This document shows positions 24,641-39,251 of a stretch of 64,000 nt of DNA, in pieces. The stretch covers positions 310,001-374,000 of the forward strand of contig VZRR01014243.1 in NCBI GenBank assembly GCA_013398015.1, read 5' to 3'. The notes below the pieces were generated by a model, which worked only from the letters and a program-made list of their open reading frames with translations, was not told the origin of the DNA and made no database searches. The first letter of the stretch is position 1. Each line of letters opens with the position of its first letter. The stretch is from Oreocharis arfaki (lineage: Eukaryota; Chordata; Aves; Passeriformes; Paramythiidae). Both the position numbers and the translations under genes were made by a program.

Positions 24641-27600
24641 GCAAGGATTCATTCATTCCATAGCTGTCATTTACCCATTACACCAACAAAATAATCAGAG
24701 TTTATCCAGTAAGTCATAGAACTCCAGACTGGGCACCTAGCAGCACTAGCAGACTCAGCAATGTTATAGCCATTGCACGCATCTGTAACCATATGATACT
24801 ATGTCACATGAGGTCCTTACATAGATTGATGGCTTCAGTGTTACTTTGAATCCAACATCTTAAAGCAAGTTAAAAGAGTTCAAGTTTACATCAAAAATCA
24901 CAATGGAACAGGCAGAGTTTGATTTGTGATGCAGGTTTAAAACACTATTCACTTTCAGACAAAACAACAGAAAAACTCTTGATGCCCAGAAAGGCACACA
25001 CATGTATCTCTATAGCTGAAAAGACAGCTCAGTTCAGGAAGAAAAATCATCCTTTCCCACATAACTGCTGTAGGGATAATTTATATTATAAATCTAAAGG
25101 GATGAGTCTTCCTTATTGAGAAAACAAAACTAAAGTAAACTTATCTGTCCTATTTAGTACAAGGACCCTTAAGTAGAATTCCTCATTTCTGTTATTCTGA
25201 ACCTAGAAGTGAATGGACTTAATAGTTCACTGCTGTAATCATTGTTTTATGTTTTTAGCTACAAGTACTGTTGCTTTCAGCACAGTACAGAACAGCTGAA
25301 AAAAGCTCACTGTGTCTAAATAAAGAGGTTTTTCACTTTTCCAGTAGTATCAGCAAGTCTAACCAAATATATTATCTTTCTCTTCAATCATTGCTTCATT
25401 ATAGCCTTGGTAGTCATGAATACAACAGTTATTAAGAGTATGGCATCATGAGGCTTTGGTCTTACTCCTTTCCTCTTTTTGCTCCCAACTGTACAAACAT
25501 ATGATCTGCCTTGGCTTCTCCTGGTTATTTTTCTGTTCTTTTGTCTTGCTCAATGTATCTTTTCCACATACAGAAACCATGATGAAAATAAAGGTGTCAC
25601 CTCAACACATTCACCCACAGATACTAATTTTTTTACTCACTTCAAATAGGAATGACTTAGACAAATTTTCCTTTTGGAACGTGTTCCATCCGTTCTGCCA
25701 ATAATGATTAGGAGAATGGTTTCTATCAACAGTCTGTAGATAAAACTACATGTCTCAAATTATACAATATCCTATCAGTTCTATTTTTATCTGATTTTCA
25801 TAAGGACTTCTTATATTAACTTATTTCTCCTTATTGAATGCCACTTACTTAATATCACTTGAACAGTTATTGAGGAAAAAGGAAAAGAAGTAAGTGTCAT
25901 ACATAATTTAGATTTTCTTTCAATTAATCATCTTCTGTTGGCAGAACTGTTCATCTTTCATGTAGATAGCTTGGGAACATTCGGTAGTTCTACTGGACTT
26001 AACACTATGTAAAAGCTACTCCTCAATTATTCATACACAGATTAAAGTGAATTAAAACTGTGGTCTTGGAACCTCAGGAAAATATTGAATTACCAAGAAT
26101 TACTAATATAGAAACCTTCAAAGAAGTTGTAAAAGTCAAATTCTCAGCTACAACTTACTGTTATCTTTTTGGTCCAAAAATCAAAGAAAAACTTATTTGC
26201 TTTTTTTTTTAAATAGGGTATTTCATTTTTTCACAATTTCAATTAATTGTGACAAAGATTTCAGAGAATCTTGTTCTTACTAAAGAAAATCATTTCAAGG
26301 GATAAATTACTGGAGTGGTTCATAGGATTGATGTGGTTTTATGCTGATCTCAAGCTCTATGCATTCTTTTCATGACTAGAAGGGTGACCTGGAGTTAACA
26401 CTTCCTTCCCTGCTCATGATGTCTACAAGCTGCAACATTGATGCCTTCAGTTTTATCACCAACTTAGGGGAAAAAAAAGGAAAAAAACTGAAACTAGCAT
26501 TGTGGAGCAATATCATCCTAAGATAAGATGATAAGAGTTCCAAAGGAGAGTCCAATTATGCCTTTCTCAAGAAGTTTTGGCACTCATTTTGGGAAGACCA
26601 AGGATATAATTCAGAAAACTCGGATAATGTACAGCCAGTCTCTCACCTGACATCTTGTTTTACACAAAGAGTTGCTGGTCTGTTATGATCCCAGTCAAAA
26701 AGTGCTTGGACTCCATAAGGTATCATTTAAAATTCTACTTATTAGAGGTAACACTATAATGAGAGAAAAATAAAGGTAATTTTATGTCCTGTTTGCTGCT
26801 GGGAACTCTGAATGTTCAGCATCAAATTATTCTCTGATGCACATGTAGCACATCATGCAGACAACATTCAGAGAATTTTGGTGATTTGAGCTATTATAGC
26901 ATTTTATTGCAACAAAACAACTCTATTCATCATTTCTACTATCAAACAGAAAGGATGTTCACATGAGAACTTCTTGCTGTGCCTTTAGATAAAGGCAAGG
27001 CCACGCAGGTGGCGTAATCGCTGGTAGGTGGTGGGAGTTGCCTGCAGGCTCTTTTTTCACAGGGAGTGGGCTGAGTCTGTCCTGAAGCCAAGGGACACGG
27101 GCAGCACAGCACCAGCCTGAAGGCAAAGCTGCATGTGCAGCTCAGCCCAGGTTGCCTGTTTCATGGATCACTAATGATATCATATGGTCTTTGGATCAGG
27201 ATTGCTACACACATCCTTCAGCATGTTTCCCCTAGAACTAATGCTGTATTTTTCACAGAGGGACACTGAAAGGCATTTACATTTCTCCCCAGAAGTTTAA
27301 CATATCCATCCTGAAAGCTCTCACTCTCACAGCTGCTGTCCTCTCGCAGAGAGAGCACAGGTCTCCTTACGGAGCTCACAACTACCAAAAATTCTACTTC
27401 CGCCATCCCTTCTTCTTTCTTGTAACTGAGTACCATTAAATACATCATGCAGAAATTAGCGTTAAGTCAATTTAATTGCACAAGCACACAGCTAATTTTT
27501 TCCCCACATACTTGTTCAGTTGCACTCAATGCTTACAGTTCTTGCGGATTCTTACTGATTTTTAATCTCTTCATTTGCTCCTTTCTCGAAGAGAACATGC

Positions 27601-27763
27601 TCCTTATTTCTGCCACTCATTTCTACTTGTATTCACCTCTGTTCATCCCAGCTATGAAGAAACAGGAGTTTGCAGGCATGCACACTTCACAGCCCCCTGT
27701 CTGAACACCCATCCTTCTTCCCTTCTATTTGCAAGACAAAAAAGAGAGAGGGAGCATGACATT

Positions 27764-27845
27764 GTGTGAGCATGTGTGTATGTGCATGTCTGTGTGTGCT
27801 TTGGTGTTTATTTTCCCTCAAGCACACACACTTATACACATGCAC
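27764..27845. repeat. TG-rich then CA-rich simple repeat forming an inverted repeat
   Basis: A TGTGTG-rich run is followed by a 20-base spacer and a CACACA-rich run. TGTGTGTGCT (27791-27800) is perfectly complementary to AGCACACACA (27821-27830), and weaker pairing is possible outside. Confidence 0.8.
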
Positions 27846-29380
27846 TTGCCTGGGTCCTGGAGTGGAAGAGGACGCAAGCAAGCTCAATGGGACACAGACC
27901 CACATCCCTGCAGGAAGTGAAAGAAACAGAGCTATTTCTCCATCTGCAAGCTGCAACATGTAGGATCTTTATTACTGCTGCTCTCAGGACTGAGCAGAGA
28001 CCAAATTCGAGGGTAAGTTATACATTTGAACAGCATAATCGAACTCTGAAAACAAGGCTAAAGCCCTGCACCCAGAACTCCCAGTACCTGACTCCCAGAG
28101 AGGATTAATTTGATATCCTGCCCCTACAAGTCACTGCTTTCTGTACTAATGTTCAAGTTGCTGTGCACCAGAAGTAGACACAGAGAATGAACACTGCTTA
28201 CCTCTATGCAGAGCACACAGAAACAACCAGGGACACATTGCAGCTTGCTCTACATGGGACAAGCCATGCAGCTGTCATGCCTACTGTGACATTCACAGGC
28301 AGGAGCCCAGCACATAGATTAAACTGGAGACTGCACAAGGCAGCCAGATCATGGTCAGTGCACACACAGGTATTGCTGAAAAGACTAAGGTTAGGAACCT
28401 CTGGTAGGCATCTATAGAAATGTTTCCATGCTTGTTCTCACTGAAGGTAGACTTCAAGCCTAACATGTGGCAAATTAGGTGTGACATCTTCTGCCATGGG
28501 AAAGAAAAGTGACAGGATCACACAAAAATATCTGCTGTGTCTGTGAAATGCTTAAATAACCACTTGCCACTTTGGCTTAAATCATTACTTTCATTAGTTC
28601 ACTAGCTAAGTAATATTCAGAACATCAACTTCTATTAGGAGAAAGAAATTTCATTCACTTAATACTCAGAATTAAAATAATTCAGTCAGAAAGATGGGCT
28701 GAATTTTTATCCTACGTCAGGTACATCCTTTTTATCACCACCGCATTGCACAGCCAATGTACTATTGTCACAAGTACAGGTGATTTAATCACTAATTAAT
28801 GAAATTCTGCAATCAGAAGTATAGCACAGCAAGCCTTTGGGTCTAAATGAGAAATTCTAATCAGACTTAAATAGTTCAGTTGTTCCAGTTACTGCAATGA
28901 TCTTTGTACTCATGGGTTTTTTTAATAGGACGAGACAATCTATGTCAAAAATGCTGTTACCCAAGTACAAAACTGCATGTACTGCAGGCACTTCTCAGTT
29001 GTCTAATTCTATCTTAAGTCTTGAAGCAGATGTTGGGTTTATTTTGATAATTTATTATCGCTAATTTTCACAGGTTTTAATTCACTATATTTATTTGAGG
29101 TTTATTTCATTATAGCCACAGCATCTTTAGTATCATGAATACTTTCTACATCTGGTTTGCTTCAAATTTCAATAATTAGACAGAACATGTAGTTCTGAAA
29201 ACAGGAAACAAACATAACAACAGGTTTCAATATCAGAAAACAAAGTTCACCTAAAATATAATTTTTTTTAAAAATACCGTAAGTGAATGATGCTGGGGAC
29301 CAACCGCCTTAACCTGATGATTTGGGCGCTGTTTTTCAGAAAGCTGCAGTGAAATGCATCTGCATTACTCTTGCTGTGTA

Positions 29381-29394
29381 CTGCCCTCTCGTGG
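29381..29394 (-). promoter_or_regulatory. CTCF-like core motif, minus orientation
   Basis: CTGCCCTCTCGTGG matches the reverse complement of the CTCF core (CCASYAGRKGGCRS) at 13 of 14 positions. This is a motif match only; occupancy is not shown. Confidence 0.4.
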
Positions 29395-32300
29395 ATTCAT
29401 CAGACAAGAAACCCAAAAAAGGGATCAAACAGACTAAGAATACACAGAGACCCAGGAAATTGTTTTCCCAGGCCCTATAAAGCCTCTGTACATGCCTGAC
29501 TTTGGTCACAGAAGTGGGTCCACAGGAATTCACACCCAGAAATGCACATATGCATTTACAAGAATTATCTCTGATCACTCAGGGAATAAACATATTAACA
29601 ACATTTTGCATTCAAATTACAGGTCTTCAAGTCTTAAAAAAACCTGCTTATGGTTTTTATGTAAAAATACCTTATAGATTGCAACTTGATAATTTTAGCT
29701 ACAAAACTTTTTTTGTATCGATTATAATTGAAAAACACTTTAATTAATGAAAGCCTTAAGCTGCTTTAAAATCAAGCCAAGTATTTTAAAATAAAGCCAA
29801 GGTCTACAGCATTTTTAATAGGCATTTGCAAGCAATGTAAATAGTTTAGAACTCATGTAAATTTATGATACACATATTTTTAGGTCAAGACTGGTAAAAC
29901 ACCCAGATTTTGACTACCAGAAGGAACATTTTATGCAAGCTGCAGAAAAGAGAGACACTTCAATGCAGCTGCCACATTGAGCAAGACAGATCTGCAAGTA
30001 TTCTCAAAAAAAAATCCTTTGAGCATCAACACTGTTGTTTGCTCTGTGTGAAAATATGAGTTTCTCTGCAATTCAGTTTGCTCCTGAAATTCACAAATTC
30101 CTGGATTTTTTTTAAATTTTTCAAAGCTGGGTATATAATTTATCTCTGAATGTGGGACAGTCTGCTGCATTTTTTTAAAGGCAAAACTGGTTTTATTCAA
30201 AGGCATGCCACAAGAAGGATGCTTAGGTCTGTACAGTGCATAGCTAAAAGTATGTGTCAATAACCTCATTCAGTCCAGTCCAAAAAACCCACATTCCCTT
30301 CCACCTCCTTCCCCAATTAATTGATTTCAACTAATTTTGAGAGGAAAAAGATCAGAATCTTTCAATTAGCATGGTTTAATATAGCGTGATGAAACAAGCT
30401 CTGCCACTGATCAAGGAACATTATATATCCACTGTTTCCATCATATTTTAAATTGAGACTTCAGAACGGGGTAAATTATTCTTTATTTCTTCTCTATCCA
30501 AAAAAAAGTGTGCATTACAGAATGCTTTCACAAAAAGCAAATGGACATTTGACAGGAAAATCAAATCCTGACAATCTAGGATTTTAATCCATGTTGTCAA
30601 CTCTGTTATCACTCAAATCAAGGGATCTTGGACCATAACTTTGACAGGAAATAGAAGTATTGGAGATGAAAATTTACAATGCATGACCACCTCCAGATGT
30701 AATAAGGAAAAACACAGTTCTGAGTTCAATGCTGTAGTGAAACTGAAGATTCAGCCCACAATCTGAATTCATTGCTGGCATCTAGGGGCAGACCAAGGAT
30801 ATAGATATCTCCATGCCAACAGCATGGAAAAGTCTCCAACACAGCCCTTCTGCCACCCAGCTGAGTCTGTGCTCATTTATTGCTCCCAGGAACCAGAACA
30901 GGCAGTGCTTTTCCATTGCTTCATTCAGGATTTAGCTTTTGTGGCATCGCCCATTTTTAAATACACATTGGGGAACAGATGGATAGGATCACAACTTTTG
31001 CATGTCTATGCAATAGAATTCTTTATGGAACAAGCTGCCAGATTTTAGTACTTCTAATTTACAATAATTTTTTTATACCTTTTATCAGCATCAGACACTG
31101 AAGCTCACTTTCTGAAGCAGCTAGAAGTAAACAGCTATAGATTTTAGAACGGATAGAAGAGAAATGCACTTCAGGGAATTTTAAATTCAATAGAAGTCTA
31201 TTTGAGTGTTCATTTCTTTTATCTGGGCATCTTTTAGAGCCAACTAGGAACGCTACAGAATGAGCACAGGAAAGTTTTCCCTCTCTGGTCATCCAATCAA
31301 ATTGAGTAGGTCAGCTTTAGAAAGGAAAGTGTTCTATTTCCTTTTGAGATTCTTACTCGTTCATTGATGTGATAGTCTGGTTTGTGCCTGTTCTCTACTA
31401 TTCTATTAATACAAGAGGACCCGGGCTTAAGAATACTGGTGGTTTTGTTTGATCTCTCTTGAAGTAGTAAAATCAGAGCAAAAGCAGGATTCAGGAGAAG
31501 AAAGGGTCCATAAAGAGCCTTGGAGACTTGTGAATTCCAGTGATTTCCTTGGCAGTACCAGAAAACAAGATTGGCCTTATTCAATCTTCTTTTGTGATGC
31601 ATTGCTTCATTCCTATGGTAGATGGCACTAACAGTACCTGTTATCAAATTTACCACATTTCACCTAAAATGTTGAGTTTAATTATTTATAGTTTCACCAA
31701 ATACCAGTAGTTTGCCCTTAGATTTTGTTTCCAGGCCAAGTATCGTGTCACCTTGAAATCTGGGGATGAGGGACAAGAGAAGGAAAGGAACAGATTTCAA
31801 TAAAAATAATTCAGCTGTGTAGTCAGAATTGGTTGGGACTTTGTTTGCCTACATTTAAAAAAATGTAATATTGCTTTGTTAAAATTCTAGCAATTTTTTT
31901 TTTGAAGTAGGGACTTGAATTTCGGGTGACCAGGGATGGGAAGTGGGGACAGCCAACCAACCACTGTATCAAGAATGTGGCTTTTTCATCCTTTTGAAAC
32001 ACAAAGTCCCACTGAGGTGAAAATATGGCAGGGCAAAAATAACTGCACGAGTACCAGTAAATCAGCACCTATAAATGATAATCTGAGAAGTGAAGTGTAT
32101 TCAAAGAGGATATTTCACAAAAGTGGTAGAATACTAATCAGAATAGCATGTGGTGTTCCCAGGAGTTTTAGGAAAAGCAGGCTGTGACAAAAATCTTGAG
32201 TGCTTTGTACAGATGAGAGCTCCAAGCAATTTGGAAAGTGACAACCAAAATATGTAAAACAGTGACAGAGATACTTCATATGAAGAGAAAAAGAAATGCA

Positions 32301-32490
32301 TAATAGAAATGAGATCTATGGATTTACTGTGGCTCTCTGCATTGCTGATCCTCTGTTTCATGTAATGGGCAGTTCTGTTCTGCTCTGCAATGCTAACTGG
32401 AAGGTTATTTAGCAGTATTGTCAAATCAGCATATGATACTGATGGATTTTGAAAGCCAGGTAAACCATCTAAGTCATCTGCTGGCAGGTT

Positions 32491-33030
32491 CACAGAATCC
32501 CAGGATGGTTGAGTTTGGAAGGACCTCTGGAGGGCATCATGTCCAACTTCCCTGCTTAAGCAGCATCATGTAGAGCCCAGGACCATGTCCAGGAAGCTTT
32601 TGAATATGTCCAAGGATGAAGACCCACAACCTCCCTTGGCAGCCTTATCAGCCCTTGGTCACCATCACAGTGAAAAGGTGTTTCCTGGTGTTCAGAAAGA
32701 ACCTCTTGTGTGGCACTAGGCACCACTGACCTCTGGGTTTTGTCCTCATTGCACCTTCCCTTCAGGTATTTTAATACATTGATCGATTTTCCCCTGAGCC
32801 TTGTCTTCTCCAAGCTGAACAGTCCCAGCTCTCCCGGCCCATCCTCACAGGCGAGATGCTGCTATGCCTTCATCATTTTTGTGGCCCTTCACTGTACTCT
32901 CTCTGGTACATTCATGTCTTTCTATTTCTCTGGAGTCCAGAACTGGAACTAGGCCTCCCCAGTCCCAGGCCAACACATCCATTGTCTCTTGGCCCAAGAG
33001 AGGCGCATGTCTCCCTGCCTGCTGCTACAG
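32491..33030 (-). repeat. CR1 LINE 3' region, minus orientation
   Basis: Starts 'cacagaatcccaggatggtt', then 'ggacctctggagggcatcat', 'ccaggaccatgtccaggaag', 'tggcactaggcaccactgac', 'cttctccaagctgaacagtc' and 'ctggagtccagaactggaac'. It extends back into the ORF2 C-terminus. The far end is eroded, so 33030 is approximate. Confidence 0.85.
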
Positions 33031-36000
33031 CTTAGCTGTGAAGCAGCCTTCGTCCCTGGCTTTGCCCAGTCATGTTGCATGTTATTCATCCAAATCTGGT
33101 TCAGTCATGCTGGTCTGCGCTGCACAAGGACTACTGCAAAAGACAGCTGACACAGATGTGTATCACTAAATCACAGAATGGTCAAGGTTGCTGAGTACAA
33201 GACAGCTATTACTTTAAGTTTCTTCTTCTAGTGTTGATAATTTATTTTAAAAACTTGGCAAAATTAGAGGAGAAGCAGCAAAGAAATGATGTAAAATTTT
33301 ACCTTTGTAGTTTAGCTTCAGTTGAGAGACAGAAAAAAATGTGAAAGAAAATATTTACGTTCTTTTAACATTTTGAGCAGGGTGCACAAGTAAAACCTAG
33401 TGAGATAAAGAAATTCAAATTAAAAAACAGCATGATGTACATTTTGCACATAATCTGTGGTGATTTAGATCCTATACAACCAGAGATACCAGTGACTCAG
33501 CACACTGTGTGAATTAAAAGTAGGACTTTTCCCAAAACAAATAAATATTTGTTACAAAGATCACTGCACTTGAATGCATGCCCCACCTTTTAGTGTACAC
33601 TCCAGGCACTCCGGTCTACAAGGTCAATGATTTGGCTACATTGTCAAAAGCGTCCCTTGTGACGAGTCACCTTGTTCCCATATGGTTATGAAACAAGAGC
33701 ACCGACACTCTGTCAGAAATCTGTTGGATTTTTTCTCTCTCTCTTCATCTTTAGTCAAGTTAGAGCTACACAAAAGTGTGTGAATGACAGCCCTGGTGTG
33801 ACTGTATTCTTTTGTAAAATCACAAAAAGGGTTCTGCTTGAGCAGAACTGACACCAACCTCCCAACAATATCTTGTCAAGATCCATCAGCCATGGCCTCC
33901 AGTGACCTCTCCCAGCAGTGAGCTTCATTTAAACCCAGTTTAGATAGAAGTTTCCCTGGTGGAAAAGGCTTGCAATGCTGGCAGGTCTGTTCAGGCCTTG
34001 GTTCAGGCTGACTGAACCAAGATCACAACCACACTTCATATAGTTATCCAAACAGCACATAGATGGCAATTGTTGGTCACTATCTATCCGGCCTGGAATG
34101 TGATATTAACTGAAATTTATGTCCATAATGGTGGTTATTTGCATCCATATTAGCATCTTTTTAAAGACAGCTTGCGGACCCATTCCTAGCAAGATGAGCA
34201 GTAGGTAAATTATTTCATAATATAATTAAAACTTTGCAAACTGCAGGAAGAATACAAAGCAATTGCCTAAAACTTAAAATTATCCTGTGAAGACTATGCT
34301 CTCCAAGCTCCCTCATTTTTCAGCAGCAAAAGAAAGTTTTCTTGGGCACAGAAACTTAAACCAACTTCAGCCACCCTGCATCTCCCTCTAGAAAAGTCCC
34401 ACAAGAAGCCTAGGGTTATTGATTTCGTGAAGCTTAAGTTAACAGGATGTAGAAGACCCATTATGAGTCACTATGTACAGGCAGAAGAGTAACAGGAGGT
34501 TGTGGGATGTTTTTGTTTGTTTTTTACTTTGTTTATGACTGCTCAAATATATTCCTTAAACATTCATTAAATCCTCAATGAAAAACAGTGCCAAATTGCT
34601 TATAGCAGAGACTTGTAAGGAAAGTTGTTATTTTTTATTGGATGTACCTCAGGGTATGATGTCTTTGTGACTTCCTCTGTGATTTTGTTAAGTTTCCCAG
34701 GCCTACCTGACAACAGCTGCCATATCGGCCTGATAGCTCAACACACCTGCAGAGAAATGGAACAACAAGAGCTGGAGAAAAAGATAACACCTATTTTGAT
34801 GTGATTAATATATTAAAAAAAAAAAAAGTTCAGATGTCTGGTTCTGGGCATATGAGGTACATAACTAGATAAATTTAAGTTTTGTGTGGGGAACAAAGAA
34901 AAGGAGGAAGGAAAAGCAGGGCCTATCTGCATCCACTAATCCCCCAGTTATACTGCAGGCACTGGTGGGATCTCCTATTGCAGAACTCATTCCCAGCTAC
35001 CTTTGCTTTGTAGCAGCTTACTGGTTTACACTGGTTCCACTCTGTCACAGCCACAATAAACCTCCTATTAAACTGCAACAGCTTAGTCATATTTTGACTC
35101 AAGTAGTATAAAAAAATACTACCAATAGAATGGATATTCTTAGACTTATTCATGATCATAGAATGGAAAGTCCCATATGTTTTGAGGAGGAAAATAGTTT
35201 AGAAATTATCAGTTTGATATCACGATGGTAAAGAAACTGTATGGTCTATAAAAACTTATTAATAAAATGCTTTACCCTACTAAAACGAAATGTGTTCATT
35301 AAACCTCTCTATGGCCATTTAATGATTGGGTGCATATATTATTCATAATGTTTTGGTTATGGTAAATATCCAAAATACATTCCCCAAACCTTACAGTATT
35401 TTTTTAATAGTATAAAACTGTATTTTTCTAGTGCAAGCGCCTATAGGTAAAGAAATGAAGCAGCTTACAGAACACAAAATTAGTATACTGATTTTGAGAC
35501 ACAGGCACTTCTGATAGATAAGTGACAAAACTGGATGGAAATACTTACAGTAATCTGGTTAATTATTGGATAAATTATAGCAGAGCAGATCTTGATTCCA
35601 CATATTTTGTCCACAGGAGCTGACCCATACAAGCCTAAATGGCATGCTAGGAAATCCTGTTGCTCCGAACCATGCACACACATCCTAAGGCACCTTAAAT
35701 GCTTCCCATGAAGGAACTTGATTTGATAGAGAATCGAAATAGCTCTTACTGTATACTCATGCATGCATCATGTATTAGTTCTCTGTGGAAAGTAAGAATT
35801 TTTAGATGTGGCCTGAGTGATTTTATGATAATAGCAGAGGTATTTGCAAGAATATCTACATTCATGGGATTGCCTTGAAATATTTCCATGCTGCTTAGAA
35901 TTTTTCCCATATGTATCAGAGATAAAATACACTGCAGTTGTCGAGCAGCGGGAATGACAGCCCATCAATACAGAGTGAGAAACAACTGTAGTTGGTTCCT

Positions 36001-38365
36001 TTAATTTAAGGTTTCATTTATGATGTGATCCTGATCTTCATCTAAAATTTGGGTTATAATCCATTAGAAGCAGCCTTCTAACGAATTATAAGGGGATTTT
36101 TCTCTTATTCTAATCACCACAAGTGATTTTAAATCAAATTAGCAATTCTATCTTGTTTAATAATATTCCATGCATTTAATCTAAACTCCCTAAATGGGGA
36201 ATAGAAATCTCTAATGCCATTGCAGTGTTCTCCACAGTCATACAAGAATGTAAAGCAAATGGCATACCTTTGACAACTTTTCCCATTTGGATTCCTACTT
36301 CCACTATTCAGGCAGTAAGTGGATTCCTAAGGTCTCTTGTACATTGATTGCTAATTTTTTTCTTTCTGACAAGCTTTCAGCAGGTGATAACATCTGCCTG
36401 TTTGTTACCTTGTTCACTTTGTCAGATCCTTTGAACTGATTAAACAGCTTAGCAAACTGACTTTTCATCATGTTCAAAGCTGAAACCTGCTCCTTCACTT
36501 TCCATCAAAGAAGATAAGATTACAAAGAAGTCAACACATTAGTGACCCCTGAAGAATCTCTATCATTTCTACTTTCTCTGCTATTACATTTGTCTATAAA
36601 CCGTTTAACTTCAGTACTAGAGCCATTTCTTCTGAAAAAGAAGGCAACCAATTATACAGACTAAAGTGATTCTGAGAAACTCTATGCCATTTCAAAAACA
36701 TCTGGTAGGTCCTGTTCAAACATCACTGATATTTCTAAGTTAGAATTTCAAGGTCTAGAGTTCCTGTAGAAGTCTTACTCAAGTAACCCAAATAGCTTGT
36801 TTAGAGCCTATTTAGTTATAATGAATGACGTTTCCCCTAAAAAGATTTTTAAAAAGATACAAGGATTAATGCAACCATTCTTTGGCAAAGCTTTTTAAGA
36901 AGATAAAAAAATTAAGTTGACAGATATAAGAGGTATAAAAGCAGTATTATGCTGCTCCCACCTCAGCACATTATATTAGGTTCGTACAGCCGCTGACAAT
37001 GTGGTCTCCAAAGCAATTTTGATATTTGTTTCCTTTGGTTTTGAGGATTTTCCTTCAAGTGTCACAGGACTTCTAAATACTCTTGAGTAAAAAATGGTTG
37101 CCAGTGACAATTATTGCAGTGCCAGAAAAACTTTTTACCAGCTTCTTTCTCATGTGCTAAAATGTGATTGTAGAAAATAAATTGTGTGTATATATATAGA
37201 ACTGCAAAAAGTCTTCTTAAAACTAACCAGGGACTTATTCATACACAGGCTAAATAAGGTGCTAAGTACTCTCCTTTGCCATCATTTTAATTTAATGGAA
37301 ATAGGTTTATCTGCATGTGCTTGGAAATTAACCAAAGATTCCGTGATGCCTTGTCAAAAGCTCACTGTGCCTTTTCCATGGAATTCAAGAGGTATACTCT
37401 GTTCCTGAATGCCAAACATTATTTACATAATTAATATGGCACTGAAAGTTTTAGTTTGAGTAAACAAGTTGGGCAGAACATGCAAAAGGTATCAGTCTGC
37501 CTGCTGCCAGACTGAGGGAATGTACTAAGGGAGAGCTCATCCTAACTACATTTTCAATGGACTTTGTGATTTTGAAGTTTAGTTTGAACACAAATGTTTA
37601 TCCATTTTGCATCTCAGTTCAAAGAAAATCTGTGTGGCAAGTGGAGAATAAAGAGCATTTTTAAAAGTCACAGGCTAGAAATACCAGTCCGCAGTGATGT
37701 TGGTTTTTTCTACAGTGCTGCTCCTAGTCAGTCTTTAGACAGTCTGGAGAAATGAGATGAATGTGAAATACATTGTCCAACAGCGGTCTGGAAAAGATGC
37801 TGTGGCTTAGTCTAGACAGAAACTTCTTCCAATTTCCTCTTGCAGAAGGGGAAGGAATAATTTGTGGGTGATATTTGCCTGTTATATGTTCCTTCCATCA
37901 CAAGTGTTGGGAAGATTCGTGACTCTATTAATTCTGTAATTTCCTTCCCACAAAGCCTCCTTGACACAAAAGCACATTGACATGTGCCTACTCATCACAA
38001 GAGTCTTACAGACTGGCGTAAGTGTTACAACATAGTCTTAATATAGATATATAACAGTTTGTATGTATAAACCTGCAAGGTTCAAAGGGAGATAAATTTT
38101 TTAGGGAAGTAAATTATATGTTATTTTCCAAATATCTAGGGTTAGAGGAGCTCATCAGTGCAATAGTACTGTGTCAATGACAGTCTGTCAAAACTTCTTG
38201 GGAGTTTGTCTCGCCACTATGCCAGGTCACCTTGCCCCAAAATTAAAATATGTTCTTCAGGTCAATATTATTTCATGTTTTAACCTCGGACTCTCTGACC
38301 TGAAATAAGAGTGAAACAGTGGCAACAAACTTGAAAGGAGTGTCAATCCAAAGTTTGGTAAGTAC
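33031..38365. other. Intergenic DNA, no recognisable gene
   Basis: AT-rich. Contains a perfect 9-bp-stem hairpin at 33997-34021 and an A-run near 34815. Nothing else is identifiable; all open frames are short and unremarkable. Confidence 0.55.
33997..34021. repeat. Perfect short inverted repeat (9-bp stem, 7-nt loop)
   Basis: CTTGGTTCA, then GGCTGAC, then TGAACCAAG. Pairing stops at both outer flanks. It resembles a rho-independent terminator stem only in shape and has no T tract; in this genome it is just a local palindrome. Confidence 0.85.
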
Positions 38366-38955
38366 ACAAGGAAGGTGCATCCTGGACTATGTTAACAGGC
38401 ATGTAGCTGGTGGATTGAGGGCAGTCATTATTCCTCTTGGCACTTGCTATATGACGTCTAGAATATTGCGTCCAGTTTTAGGGCCCTCATACAGAAAATG
38501 CAATAATTAAACCAGTGCACAGGCACTGAAGAGCCAGCACAATGCTGAAGGGCTGGAACACTCCTATGAGAAGAGACTGAGAAATCTGGACCTTCAGCCT
38601 GGAGAAGGACAGATTTGGAGGAGATTGAGTAATCCCCTGCCAGTAACTATGAGGAGATCACTGAAAAGACAGAGACGGGCTAATACAGCAGTCCATGGTG
38701 GGAACACAAGAAACAGCAGATAGATGGACACAAGAGAAGTTCAAAATACGAATTAAATCTTTCTCACTATCAGGACAGTGATAGTGAAGGAGGTTGCCCC
38801 GAAAGGAAGCATGGTATCTGTTCTTAAAGATTTTCAAGATGTGACTGGATAAAGCCCTGGTTTCACCTCATACGTATGCCTCTTTTGAGCAGAAGGTTGG
38901 GTTAAGAACCTCCTGCAATCCCTCCCAACCTTTTCTCATAATCCTATGCAACACT
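38366..38955 (+). repeat. CR1 LINE, ORF2 C-terminus and 3' end, plus orientation (older subfamily)
   Basis: The plus frame around 38376-38510 reads GRCILDYVNRHVAGGLR / AVIIPLGTCYMTSRILR, a decayed form of the CR1 ORF2 C-terminal stretch. It continues through 'cctatgagaagagactgaga', 'gccagtaactatgaggagat' and 'cagtccatggtgggaacaca', and ends 'gagcagaaggttgggttaag' ... CTCATAATCCTATG. The tail and the AGTACCTACGAGG-like block differ from the other copies in the window, indicating another subfamily. Confidence 0.8.
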
Positions 38956-39251
38956 TTTAAGAGAAGAAGGATTGATCTAGTTGAGTATTCTCTGTAGGCT
39001 CTTACTCAGGATGTTAATTTTTTGCTGCTAAACTTCATGTCATTAATCAGTTTCTTTACCAAGGGATATGAACATGTTTATCATAGGTACAACTACAATG
39101 ATCATACTGTAGAGATTTCAGTGCTGCATAGATGTACTACCAGTAATTTAAATCAACTGTTTCAGGTAATAGTCACACTCTGGCTCAAATCTCTAACTCC
39201 CAGAGCTGGCAGTGGGGATAAGGAGTTTTGAAAACACAAGGTTTGCAAACA

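Larger units (their letters stand above)
24641..32490. other. Long intergenic stretch, mostly featureless
   Basis: About 7.8 kb with no recognised coding exon or transposon. It holds a TG/CA inverted simple repeat at 27764-27845, a slightly GC-richer patch at about 26995-27165 of unknown nature, and a CTCF-like motif at 29381-29394. Frames up to 119 codons (for example 31297-31656 and 32134-32493, minus) have no family features and are treated as chance. Confidence 0.55.
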
